The position numbers and the translations under genes are program-made. Of a stretch of 22,621 nucleotides of DNA, positions 1-8,990 are shown piece by piece. The stretch is from Conidiobolus incongruus B7586 (Eukaryota; Entomophthoromycota; Entomophthoromycetes; Entomophthorales; Conidiobolaceae). The stretch is taken from NCBI GenBank assembly GCA_000697335.1, contig JNEM01010646.1, positions 1 to 22,621 of the forward strand. The letters are read 5' to 3'. Numbering within the stretch: position 1 is the stretch's first letter; each line of letters starts with the position of its first letter. Below the pieces are notes generated by a model, which was given only the letters and a program-made list of their open reading frames with translations, made no database searches and was not told the origin of the DNA.

Positions 1-296
1 TTATTCTTTAATTATCATAAAATATTTTTTTAATTTAAAATAGTATACCTAATGATAGAGTATTGATTTAAATAAGAAATTTTCTTTAAAAGCTTGTTAT
101 GAACTTGAAATAGTTTTAAAATAAATATAATTAAATAAAAAAATATATTTCCAAAAGTAAATTTTCAAATAAAAAAAATATTATAAATCCTTATATTTTC
201 CTATTTATTTTGTATATAATATTTTTATAACTATTAATATTTTTTAAAAAATCAAAAATTAAAAATTTCCTATTTTTTTTTAATTTTATAGTAATA
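1..296 (-). mobile_element. Decayed mariner transposon, 5' part, cut by window edge
   Basis: This stretch aligns by eye with the 5' (transposase N-terminal) end of the longer mariner copy at 15533-16850, in the same orientation. Shared landmarks, in order on the plus strand, are a run resembling the transposase N-terminal coding region (about 30-110), an AT-rich leader, the motif TTTCCTATT followed by TTTGTATATA (about 200-220), a second TTTCCTATT (about 265-275), and a terminal GTAATA (291-296). Read on the minus strand, the coding part gives a degenerate helix-turn-helix-like peptide including LFKS and YYFK, matching LFKS and NYFK of the other copy. The rest of the element lies outside the window. 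It is a plain DNA transposon relic with no intact reading frame. The alignment was made by eye in very AT-rich DNA, so the exact edge is uncertain by some tens of bases. Confidence 0.6.
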
Positions 297-1947
297 TCTA
301 TACTTTATCTATTTTGTTTAATTAATTGATTTTTAACCAAGTTTGAGTTTTTTGATCATTTGTAAAATTATCTAATATAAGATTAATATAACATATATAA
401 ATTTCAGAATTAAACAAGGATTCTATTTTATATAACTTTATATTATAAATAATAAATCCACCAAAATATCAATATTTAACTCAAACTAATTTATATCCAT
501 TACTATTTAATTTATATGGTGTTTATAAATATTTTTTAATTTATTTTATATATTTAAGGAATTACTAAAAATTATAAATAATATATTAGAATATATAAAT
601 TATTATGGTTATATCATATTAAATAACTAAATTTATATATATACTTATACTTAAGCCAAATGAATATCATTATCAAAATAATAACCAAACTAATAACCGA
701 TTGAATTTCAGAATATAGCATTTATTAAGATTTTTAAGGTATTATTTATTTTTACAGATGATCAGCTATACAATGACATTAAAAATATTATAAATAAGAC
801 AATTATGTTAAACTTTATATTTTGAAAGTATTGGGAATAGATTATTATTTTAACAATTTTTTATCTAATATAATGGTCTTTTATTATTAAAATAATTCAA
901 TAATTTGATAATATTTAAAAATTTTAAATTGATATGTGTTTTATAAATTAATAACTTTAATATGATATATATATATATATATATATTATACATATAATTA
1001 AAATCTTTATAACATATTTTAAATTGTTTTATTAGGTATTTGGAACCCAATTAGATTGGTTAGATATTGCATTATATTGAAAATTGATTGAATTAGACTT
1101 GGTGGATCTGAACAAGGGATAGTGGTAGCTTGAAATATTGGAATAATTGGCGGATATTTCGAATTAACCTAAAGCAATAAGAATGAATAATCACTAATAT
1201 TAGTTTATTAAGAGGAGTTATAAAATAATCTTTATTCATCCATTGAAAATTAATTAAGAAAAATTATCAAATATTAAAAAATTATTTTGTATATAATAGC
1301 CAAATGAAATTGTCATTATAATTAATAAATTTATATTTAAATTGTGAATATATTAACATCATTATTTATATACAAGTATTCTTGGGTCTCAATTTAAGTT
1401 TATGAAAGTCTAAATAATTCAAAACAATATTGATTTATTCTAAATTAAGAGTGATTAAATTTTATTAAATCATATTAATATTAATTTTTTTTAGATTTTG
1501 AAAATAACTGAAATGAATTATCCAATGATAATGCTGATAATAATATCTATTATTAAAAATTGTAATGAGAAAATAATTATTAATAATATGCTTGATTATT
1601 ATTTACGCCAATTGTTAATTAAAAATGGTTAAGGGTAATTCTAGATATTGATTATGGTTTTTGGTGTTCAATACCTTTAATTAATACTGTAATTTATTTT
1701 TCTTTATCCATTTACAATTCTAATGGATTTTTATTCCAGATGAGCCAATCATACAGAATTAAAAATATTATTTAAAGAAATTATATTGTACACCTCCCAT
1801 TCTCAGATTACATAATCCTGGATTTACCTTAAAACTATTAAGATTTGAGACTGGATTTAAATTGTGATAAATTAAAATTTAATTATTGAATCCCTTTTCA
1901 TTCAATTAATCTTTTTTTTCATTTTAATAATAAAATAATAATCATAA
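297..1947. other. AT-rich intergenic stretch
   Basis: No gene is clearly supported here. There is an (AT)11 microsatellite at 965-986. A slightly richer patch at 1019-1168 is open on the minus strand for 49 codons and is bounded by a TTTAG acceptor, so it could be a last exon, but no upstream exon or protein family was recognised. A CCAAT box at about 1745-1749, some 200 bases before the MOB4 start, may belong to that promoter. Confidence 0.5.
965..986. repeat. (AT)11 microsatellite
   Basis: Eleven uninterrupted AT units. Similar short AT runs occur at about 6160-6178 and 16718-16735. They are ordinary low-complexity DNA in so AT-rich a genome. Confidence 0.9.
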
Positions 1948-2918
1948 ATGCTAGTGTCTACTGAATCTTCAACTGCTTCTTTGCCAACCTCGTCATCCCC
2001 CAATATATCTAACGTTAATAATGTTTCTCAAGCCAGAGTCATTAGAAGAAATCGTCCTGGAACGAAATCTCAAGTATAAAATTCAGATAAAATCTTTATA
2101 TTACATTTTTTTAAATAATTTAATTAGGATTTGTACAGTTGGACGAGTTGCGATTTACAAAGTTTAGACTCTCCATGTTCCCTTCAAGAATATTTACAAG
2201 ATCTTATAAGAAATTCTAAAGAGGATATTGATAAATTGTTAAAAGTTCCAGATGGTCAAACTCCTGATATCTGGTTATATGAACACTTAAGGTAAATTTT
2301 TTAAATAATTTTTTTCTAAATTATTTGTAATAATAATAATATTAATTATAAATTAGACAAGTTTGTTTAGAGTTATCCTACTTTGTAGTTCAAATTCAGA
2401 TGGAATGTACTAAAGAAACGTGTCCCGAAATGAAAGCTAACGAATGGTTTTATTTATGTGCTGCTCATCCTACCCCTCAAAGTGTAATTAATTTTTCATA
2501 AAAATTTTTTAAAACAATAATATTAACTCATATTTAACTTTTAGTGTTGTGCTATTGACTATATTATTCACACTTTGGATGGTGCTACATCCCTATTAAA
2601 TAGTTCTAAATATTTCCCAAGTCGATTAACTGTACCAACTAACTCTGTCAAACATTTCCTATCTATCGCAAGGAGATTATATAGAATATTCGCCCACGCT
2701 TGGTATCATCACCAAGCAATATTCAACGAATTTGAGGTAAATACTACCTATTATCATAAAATCTGTTATTATATAATATTAATTGCATTTATTTATAGAG
2801 CCAAACCTATTTATATGCTAGGTTCCTAAAACTGTCCATGAATTTTAGTTTAATCCCAAAGACTTTGATTAATATCCCAGATTTAACGAATAATACCGAA
2901 CCCAATCAATCATCATAA
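1948..2918 (+). CDS. MOB4: MOB4/phocein-family protein, STRIPAK subunit (five exons)
   Basis: Exons 1948-2073, 2128-2291, 2357-2483, 2545-2736 and 2799-2918 splice at GT...AG sites into one frame of 242 residues; human MOB4 is 225. The product has the Mob fold with the phocein signatures ETCPEMKANEW, FYLCAAHPTP, HTLDGATSLLNSSKYFPSR and YRIFAHAWYHH. The four zinc ligands of the family fit C114, C119, H190 and H195, with the expected C-x4-C and H-x4-H spacing. The first 42 residues are a Ser/Asn-rich tail not present in animals. In known fungi and animals this protein (called MOB3 in filamentous fungi) is part of the striatin-interacting phosphatase and kinase complex, which acts at the nuclear envelope and other membranes in cell fusion, development and septation signalling. 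The start is the first ATG, in the exon upstream of the conserved domain. Codons are AT-rich like its neighbours. The gene looks intact. Confidence 0.93.
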
Positions 2919-3227
2919 GTTGCTATTTAAAGATATAAAATTTGTAAATTGGAAGTATAATTAGCTCTTTGGTTTAAATATGTATTAGTAATTTAATTTA
3001 TATTTTTCTTCATTTTTAATAAAATTGATATTTTCTCAGTATATATTATAAATTTATATTATTACTTTAATAATACATGATTTAAGTTTTTTTCAATTGT
3101 CATAAATAATTTACAAATCCCATAAAATTTCTATTATTTAGAATTTTCAAATAAAATGAAAAAACGCCCAACAATAATAGTTTTTTAAATAAAAAAAATT
3201 TTAATTCAAAACAAATATTAACAAGAA

Positions 3228-3721
3228 ATGTCATCATTCGGAAATTATTTATTAAGACAAAATAAGATAGAAACTTTTTTCTTTAATAAAAAAAGTAAAA
3301 ATTTGTTCGAATTATTATCAGTTTATAAAAATAATGGTCAAGGTTTAAGAGTGGTAAACTAATCTAGTTATTTTATTGATTTAATATAGTATTAATGTTT
3401 TTTTAAAAAAAATTAGACTTCTAAAGAATGGTTAGATAAGGGTTTAACTGACACTTATTATGAAATTAATAAGTGTTATTTGAGAAATGTAATTAAAAAT
3501 TTTAAAATCAAAATTTTATTTTTTTTTGTATTAATTTATTAATTTAGGATTTATCTCATGGTTATGCGGTTGGCACACTTACTTGGAAGGGAGTTCAAAG
3601 TCCTCATCCCGAAAAGATACGCAAGGGTTTAAAGTACACTTGGTTACCTTACAAGGGAGAGCAACCCAACTATCCTCCTAAACCTAAACTTTTTGAAGGC
3701 AAAAAAGCTGATAAAAACTAA
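3228..3721 (+). CDS. Probable mitochondrial ribosomal protein mS34 (three exons)
   Basis: Exons 3228-3353, 3417-3488 and 3548-3721 join in phase 0 to give 123 residues. The protein resembles the mS34 (MRP-S34) family: an N-terminal NLFELLSVY followed by a GQGLRV turn, a TSKEWLDKG segment, an aromatic TYYEINK strand, then the conserved core GYAVGTLTWKG and HPEKIRKGL, ending in a Lys/Pro-rich tail. In known mitoribosomes mS34 sits on the small subunit. No targeting peptide is obvious, although the N terminus (FGNYLLRQNKIETFFFNKK) is basic and free of acidic residues except one Glu. The ATG is the only one in frame near the first donor. It lies 309 bases after the MOB4 stop on the same strand, with AT-rich DNA between them. 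The assignment rests on motif resemblance by eye. Its presence would imply a translating mitochondrial genome. Confidence 0.72.
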
Positions 3722-4171
3722 TATAATTTATAAAATTAACTAATAGAAAATATAATTTTATCTAAATAATTTTTCCATTTTTTTGAATTATACTATTATA
3801 ACTATTTCCTGTTATAGATTGGTAAATTTAATTAATCAAAGTATTTTATTATTTCAACCTTTTTTTAATTATATAAATAATAATATAGGATGAATTAAAC
3901 TTTATTATTAATAATTTAATATTTATATTTAATCTTTTTAAAATTTTAAATATATAATAATTTTAATTAATTTAATTATAATTGTTAAATTTATTTTTTA
4001 ATAGTTTTATTTTTGTTTTTCAATATTTATCAGTATTATTTTTATTTTATAAAAAAAATTTTTTTTGATTTAAATAATAATCCCATAATTTTTTAATTTA
4101 ATACAAATTAATTATCAACTAATTTTCATTTATTTATTCAATATTCAAATTACTAAAGCTATCATATCGTT
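3722..4171. other. AT-rich spacer
   Basis: About 450 bases of very AT-rich DNA between the mS34 and NAA38-like genes. I see long A and T runs and no open frame or structured RNA. The last part presumably holds the promoter of the NAA38-like gene. Confidence 0.5.
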
Positions 4172-4574
4172 ATGAATTTTAATAGTCCTTTCAATAAAGA
4201 TTATATAGCTAACACGAATAATGATAATACTGAAGCCACTGCCAATAATAAAAAAATAATGAAGATCCGAATTTAGAGAAGATAAAAAGTTTTTTGGGTA
4301 GAACTTTAAGGGTAAGTATTATAGATGACAGATTATTTGAAGGTATTTTCGTTTATTCAGATGATCAAATTAATTTAATATTATCTATGGCTTAAAAATT
4401 TTATGAAAATCAATTTCAATAAAAATTTATTTTTAAAAAATAATGCTTTAATCGTTTCTAATTTTTTATTTAAATAATAGAAGGAGAGTAGGTTTAATTA
4501 TGACACCTGGGAAACATATTAAAAAGATTGAAGTTAAAAAATTATTAATATATTTAGACATTTTACTTAAATAA
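4172..4574 (+). pseudogene. NAA38: NAA38/LSMD1-like Sm-domain gene (NatC subunit), apparently damaged
   Basis: Two blocks match the Sm fold of NAA38, the auxiliary subunit of the NatC N-terminal acetyltransferase. The Sm1 block is LGRTLRVSIIDDRLFEGIF then VYSDDQINLILSMA (about 4294-4392). The Sm2 block is RRVGLIMTPGKHIKKIEV (4482-4535). The ATG at 4172 opens an Asn-rich N-terminal region that runs into the Sm1 frame only if the seven-A run at 4250-4256 is one base off. The Sm1 frame then meets TAA at 4393-4395, followed by FYENQFQ in the same frame. The second block begins after an intron-like acceptor (TAATAG, ending 4480), but the expected donor at about 4430 reads ATAAAA rather than GTAAAA, although the phase fits. 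So there are up to three defects: a homopolymer shift, a stop and a lost donor. The gene may be a pseudogene, or some defects may be sequencing errors. NAA38 is a plausible identity rather than a certain one. Confidence 0.65.
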
Positions 4575-4850
4575 AAATTTTGTTTAATTATTATTTAGTG
4601 AATTATAAAAATTAAAAATTTATTATTCTGAATTCACTAGATCAATAAAAAATAAAAAAATTAAATTAAAATTTTATAAATATTAAGACATATTTAAAAT
4701 AACAGTTAATTGATAAAATGAATTATTAAATATAATGATTAAATAAAAATTATATTAAATAGAGATTAATTCAAAATAGGTCAACTAAGTTTTTAAAATT
4801 TATATATTCTTTGTTTGTGAATATTAGTACTAATAAGAAGTCACAGATAT

Positions 4851-4933
4851 GGCAAGATGGCCGAGTGGTCTAAGGCGCTGCGTTCAGGTCGCAGTCTACA
4901 TTGTAGGCGTGAGTTCGAACCTCACTCTTGTCA
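4851..4933 (+). tRNA. tRNA-Leu (anticodon CAG)
   Basis: The full cloverleaf is visible. The acceptor stem GGCAAGA pairs with TCTTGTC (one G-T pair). The D arm GCC...GGC contains GAGTGGTCTAAG. The anticodon stem CTGCG/CGCAG encloses TTCAGGT, with anticodon CAG at 4885-4887. There is a long variable arm (CTACA/TGTAG), typical of class II leucine tRNA, and a T arm GTGAG-TTCGAAC-CTCAC. Base 4933 (A) is the discriminator, as expected for leucine. No intron is present. Internal A and B box sequences are intact, and two T5 runs downstream can end Pol III transcription. The gene decodes CUG as leucine, so this is not a CUG-Ser organism. Confidence 0.97.
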
Positions 4934-4948
4934 CTCTTGATATCTATA

Positions 4949-4964
4949 TTTTTACTTTATTTTT
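4949..4964 (+). terminator. Pol III terminator of tRNA-Leu
   Basis: Two runs of five T (4949-4953 and 4960-4964) lie 16 to 31 bases beyond the mature 3' end, in the usual place for an RNA polymerase III stop. Confidence 0.75.
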
Positions 4965-5620
4965 CTTATATATATGTATTTAATATTTATTTGTTTTTTA
5001 ATTTTTTCTTGTTTATTTTCAATCTTTATTTGCATCTTTATAACTTCAATACTAAAATTCAATAGAATTAGTATTTATTTTTATTTTTTCATATTGCTAT
5101 TAAATATTTCAACACCAATAAATTATTTGTAATCTTTTCTTTATTTAGGTATAAGTTAATATACTGGTAGATTATTTAATTCTGACTTTACTACATGAAA
5201 TTAATCAAGATATGTTATTGATCACAAATTCTATCACTCAAAAACTCCCTTAAATATTCCGATTTTTTCAAAATGCCTAATTATCAACGGCCTCTAAGAT
5301 CCGCCAATGAGAGGCTGAAGAATTCGTTACGAGGTCATCACATCGATGTATAAGAATTCCCCAGCTCATTAGTAAGCATAGGCGCATGATCCAACGGTTA
5401 ATCCCGGTAGTCAACCAAGTTCCTCCCCAGCTAAGCGTTACACATAGGATGGCGACAATGAGTACAATTATGGACACTTGTGTAGGCTCTGAAAGGGGAG
5501 CTTCCTTTAAGGCTACAGGGGAGAAAAGATAACGAAGCATTACCATAGTGTATATTCCTTATTATAAAGTACTTTGATTTTGAGAAGAGTTTATTGGTTC
5601 TTTGGATCTTTCAAGGAATG

Positions 5621-5649
5621 ACCAGAATAGTTGAGTGAACTATTCTGGT
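5621..5649. repeat. Perfect 12-bp hairpin
   Basis: ACCAGAATAGTT and AACTATTCTGGT flank a 5-base loop, GAGTG. The stem has no mismatches. It lies within the possible LTR and could be part of its transcript structure or a protein-binding site. Confidence 0.9.
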
Positions 5650-5752
5650 ATGCTCTTTTATGTTTTCTTATTCTGTTCTAATTGTTTTACTTATTTTGGC
5701 TTGCTTCGGGAACTTTTGTTTTGTGTTCTTAATATAACCTTGTTTTGGATAA

Positions 5753-5772
5753 TGTCACGATGGGTCGTGACA
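5753..5772. repeat. Perfect 8-bp inverted repeat, TGTCACGA...TCGTGACA
   Basis: The two arms flank a 4-base loop, TGGG. It is the boundary of the richer patch and may be the terminus of an LTR, which conventionally runs TG...CA. Confidence 0.85.
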
Positions 5773-7354
5773 CTAATGTTCTTTATTTGTTGGCCTAGAT
5801 GAATAAAATATGTTTGAATATTTAATAATCATTTATATATGAATTTCATTTATTCGAGTTGGTTGACATGTGAAATATAACTTTAATCGATATTTAATAT
5901 ATAAATTGAAGTTTATAATAATATAAAAAAGAGGAAATAAAGCTCTCTAATAGGTGTTTTTTGGATTCAAACAATTAAAACTAAATAGATATAGAGGGCG
6001 AAATATGAAGTTGAAAATGTATTATTTTATATTATAAGAATTTTGCATATCAACTCTAACTATTATTTGAATATTCGGACTTCAAACATATTCCATCCTT
6101 AGAATTTTTATGACTTAACACATTATATTAATAAATCTTAGCTTCACTTACAAGAATCAATATATATATATATATATCACATTTTCAATATAAAAGAATC
6201 TTAATATCAGTGTAAAAATATTTGATAGTACTTAGCTTTGAAAGTAGAATTATATTGACTGATAATCATAAAATATAATCTGTTATTTTAAATTTGGGTC
6301 TATCAAAATAATGATAATTTTATGAAATACAATAATAAATTATAGATATGAATTATATATGAGAGATAAAGGAAAAAGAATATAACCCTGTCACTTGATA
6401 AAATAATTAGATAAAACACTAATTCTAAAATTGAAATGTGGGATACATTTTTTCCAGATTTTACTATTACCTATACATGTTTAATTAATTATTTTTTTTT
6501 TAAAATAAAACAATTAAAAAATAACCGAATGATGATTTGAGAAATTAATCTAGAAAACTCTATAGTCAGAAATTATTAATTTAAGCTTACATCCACAACA
6601 TTACTTGAGATGACTTAATGCTTACATAATTTTAATTTATATTTCCCGGTTAAAATTCATTAATATAATTTCACTACGAAAAAAATACTAGATTATTACA
6701 AGTTAATTTATTGCATCATTAATGTAATAATGATTAATAGTTTCTATCAACTTTTTCTCATTATGAAGGTATTTGTTACGAAAAATTAAAATATCATTTC
6801 CATTTTTATCAATCAATCTAAATTTCATTAAGTTGTTTAAAATGGTTTTGTTAATGCAATCACTACTCAAATTACTTTATTAAATTTAATTTAATTAAAA
6901 TATCAAAGCATCAATTGAATAATTTTAAGTATATCCAATTCAATTTAAATTGATTAGAAGATAAATAGGGTTGATTATATATCTCAAATAAGTTAATTAA
7001 TTTAGTGTAAGTATATTCCATATATGTACAATGACTGTGTTAGTTAAATAATATTAAGTGATGATTTCATCAACTATCAAATTGATGGTGGATTATACAA
7101 CCCGAACATAGTTGTTACCAAATTAAGCATTGGTATTCTATCTAGATCAATTTACAAATATAAAAAATAACATATATTACAATAAATTGAGGGAATTAAT
7201 ATTAGGTGTAATTTGAAAATTATTAAAATTTCAAAATCAATTGCGTTTAATAATTGCATACATATAGGATAACATATATAATAGAAAGTACAATTGAATA
7301 AATTTGGATGATTTGGTTAGTATTTTGGTTAGTAAATATAATGAGTTATAGTTA
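5773..7354. other. AT-rich intergenic stretch downstream of the Zn2Cys6 gene
   Basis: No supported gene or RNA. It contains a TA microsatellite at 6160-6178. It carries the 3' flank of the minus-strand transcription factor gene. Short open frames here look random. Confidence 0.5.
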
Positions 7355-8380
7355 TCAAGCATAAGAGAAGCTATCATTTTGATTGGATGGCAATATAGTG
7401 TTTTCTGGTGAAGTCGGCGAAGGTGAAGATAGATTACTATTGCCATTTTCATTAAATCGATCTTTCTTCATTATGAAGTCATTGCTTTTGGGAGCTCTCA
7501 TGGATAATTTCATCGGATTGTGGCCATTATTCTCCTCAGTCTTGGTCTTCGATGTGTCAGATCTGACTGAACTTTGAGGAAAGGTAAAGGGTAAATCACC
7601 TGAAGGCTGATGGGGATCCAAGATCCAGGGTAGCGTGTAACCATTGGTCTGAGCTGGACTTGTCATCATTTGGCATGAATTCGGATCAAGCTCTGTAGGA
7701 GTAGGGGCATCAAGCTTATGAGTATGATTCGCATTAGAGTGATCATGGCTGTGAAAGTGAGAGATCGAGGCTGATCCAGATGACGATTCATTACTATTAA
7801 AGTTTCCGCTATTGGAACAGCTAGTATCGTTGTGAGAGCTGCAATCGCATGGAGAATAAGTGTTATCACTGTTTGATGATCCAGAGTTGGAATTCTGAGG
7901 GGTTGGTAATGCTGCCAATATGGTGGAAAATGGGGGGAGTGATTGCGGGGTCTGCGAGCTAGAACAGCTTGAGCACGTGTTTTTCGCACGTTTCTTATAG
8001 GGTCCCCTAAGGATGCCGCGGGCTCGAGGTTTGCGTTCCGAGCTCACGCAAGTGTCTGCAACGCCGTGTTTGATGCATCGATTACAGGGCCTATTATCAT
8101 CGCATTTCTTACACATTCGCTTACAATTGGTGCAAGCATTCTTCACTTGAGCTCTCTTTGGCTTCGTACGATTGTTTGTGTTAGCTGAGGAGGACGAATT
8201 TTGAGATGAATCTGAGTGACCGTTATGCATTGAATGGGAATTCGCTGATGGCTCACAATGAAGTTTTTCTAGATGAATCCAATTTAGTTGATTGTCCTGA
8301 AAGTGGTGCAATCTATGATAGTCGAGTGAATAGTTGCAAATATAATCGCTGGAGGGCGTAAAGGTGCAATAATGTGACAT
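7355..8380 (-). CDS. Zn2Cys6 (GAL4-type) fungal transcription factor
   Basis: An intronless frame of 341 residues. The binuclear zinc cluster lies at residues 83-111 with C-x2-C-x6-C-x5-C-x2-C-x8-C spacing (C83, C86, C93, C99, C102, C111). An extra Cys (C90) replaces a residue in the first loop (KRMCKKCDDNRPCNRC). A basic stretch, RKPRARGILRGPYKKR (116-131), follows and probably serves for DNA contact and nuclear import. The rest is Ser/Asn/His-rich and disordered: Ser/Asn repeats at 56-70, a long Ser/Asn/His stretch at about 140-230, and a Ser/Pro-rich C terminus. No fungal-specific middle homology domain is visible, so the protein is short for the family. The domain order resembles factors of basidiomycetes and early-diverging fungi carrying a GPYK motif. 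The target genes cannot be told from sequence. The ATG at 8380 is the first in frame; a TATA-like site lies about 100 bases upstream. Base composition is clearly richer than the surrounding DNA. It appears intact. Confidence 0.9.
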   Translation of the reverse strand: MSHYCTFTPSSDYICNYSLDYHRLHHFQDNQLNWIHLEKLHCEPSANSHSMHNGHSDSSQNSSSSANTNNRTKPKRAQVKNACTNCKRMCKKCDDNRPCNRCIKHGVADTCVSSERKPRARGILRGPYKKRAKNTCSSCSSSQTPQSLPPFSTILAALPTPQNSNSGSSNSDNTYSPCDCSSHNDTSCSNSGNFNSNESSSGSASISHFHSHDHSNANHTHKLDAPTPTELDPNSCQMMTSPAQTNGYTLPWILDPHQPSGDLPFTFPQSSVRSDTSKTKTEENNGHNPMKLSMRAPKSNDFIMKKDRFNENGNSNLSSPSPTSPENTILPSNQNDSFSYA

Positions 8381-8480
8381 TCACAAAGAAATAAGCAGGT
8401 TAAAATACGTGGAAGAACTGGATAGAAATCCACAGTGATTTGATGAGGTTGAGTTTGAAGTTGAATCTCCGAGTATGGCC

Positions 8481-8490
8481 TATATATACT
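8481..8490 (-). promoter_or_regulatory. TATA-like element of the Zn2Cys6 gene
   Basis: Read on the minus strand it is AGTATATATA, about 100 bases upstream of the start codon and in the right orientation. TATA-like strings are common in such AT-rich DNA; position and the locally richer flanks are the support. Confidence 0.45.
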
Positions 8491-8654
8491 AATCCATTTG
8501 TTGAGGGTATAACTTTAATTTAAATAAGGCCCAAAGATGCTCATTTTTAGGAGCGATATTTCCATTTTTATCCTCATTGCCAAAATAAAAATGTATCTCT
8601 CATATAAAATATGTGCAAAATAATGCCTATTTTAATGAAACAGAGCGACATATG

Positions 8655-8988
8655 ATTGGGTTGATTTGATCATTGATCCAAAGATTGGCCAATCATCACT
8701 AACTTGATCATCGAGATCCAATCAAATTTTTCGTTCAGAGGAATCTTCTAGCAAGACTCAAATTAAAAAATGAGTTGAATTTACCTTAAATTTTTAAGAG
8801 AAATATTATCACTCAGATTTTTGGGCCAAACAAATTTTAGTCTAATTTCAAATTTGGATCTTAGAAAATACGATCATCGAAAGTCATAATAAAAAAATAC
8901 GATCTCAACAACCTTGAGAAATGGGAGGTTTATATTGATTGGATGATACTTTTTTATCTTAGAATAATATTTCTTCATTCAAGCCAAT
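8655..8988. promoter_or_regulatory. Cluster of CCAAT boxes upstream of the Zn2Cys6 gene
   Basis: CCAAT or its complement occurs at 8655, in a perfect palindrome GATTGGCCAATC at 8683-8694 (one box on each strand), and at 8718, 8938 and 8984. Several are embedded in GATCCA, GATCAT or TGATTG contexts. In fungi CCAAT is the site of the Hap2/3/5 complex. The cluster lies 275 to 610 bases upstream of the start. That it regulates this gene is inference. Confidence 0.45.
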
Positions 8989-8990
8989 CA

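Larger units (their letters stand above)
5230..5772 (-). mobile_element. Possible solo LTR of a gypsy-like retroelement (fossil)
   Basis: The patch has more G+C than the DNA on either side. It ends at 5753-5772 in a perfect 8-bp inverted repeat, TGTCACGA-TGGG-TCGTGACA. Read on the minus strand it begins TGTCACGACCC, a start resembling LTR termini of some Ty3/gypsy elements. A second perfect hairpin lies inside (5621-5649). The minus strand is open from 5546 to 5277 (89 codons) with one or two hydrophobic segments, possibly only a chance frame within the LTR. No internal retroelement genes are adjacent, so if it is an LTR it is solitary. The left edge and a target-site duplication were not found, so the call is tentative. 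A small membrane-protein gene is the main alternative. Confidence 0.35.

Noticed and set aside
865-1050. 61-codon minus-strand opening
   Set aside because: Ile/Tyr/Lys/Leu low-complexity translation across an AT microsatellite; no conserved motif.
2575-2829. 84-codon plus-strand opening treated as its own gene
   Set aside because: It is exon 4 of the MOB4 gene read on into the following intron.
7237-7989. Openings overlapping the Zn2Cys6 gene on both strands (7237-7452, 7383-7577, 7666-7989)
   Set aside because: They lie in other frames of, or overlap, the clearly coding 341-residue frame and show no family motif.
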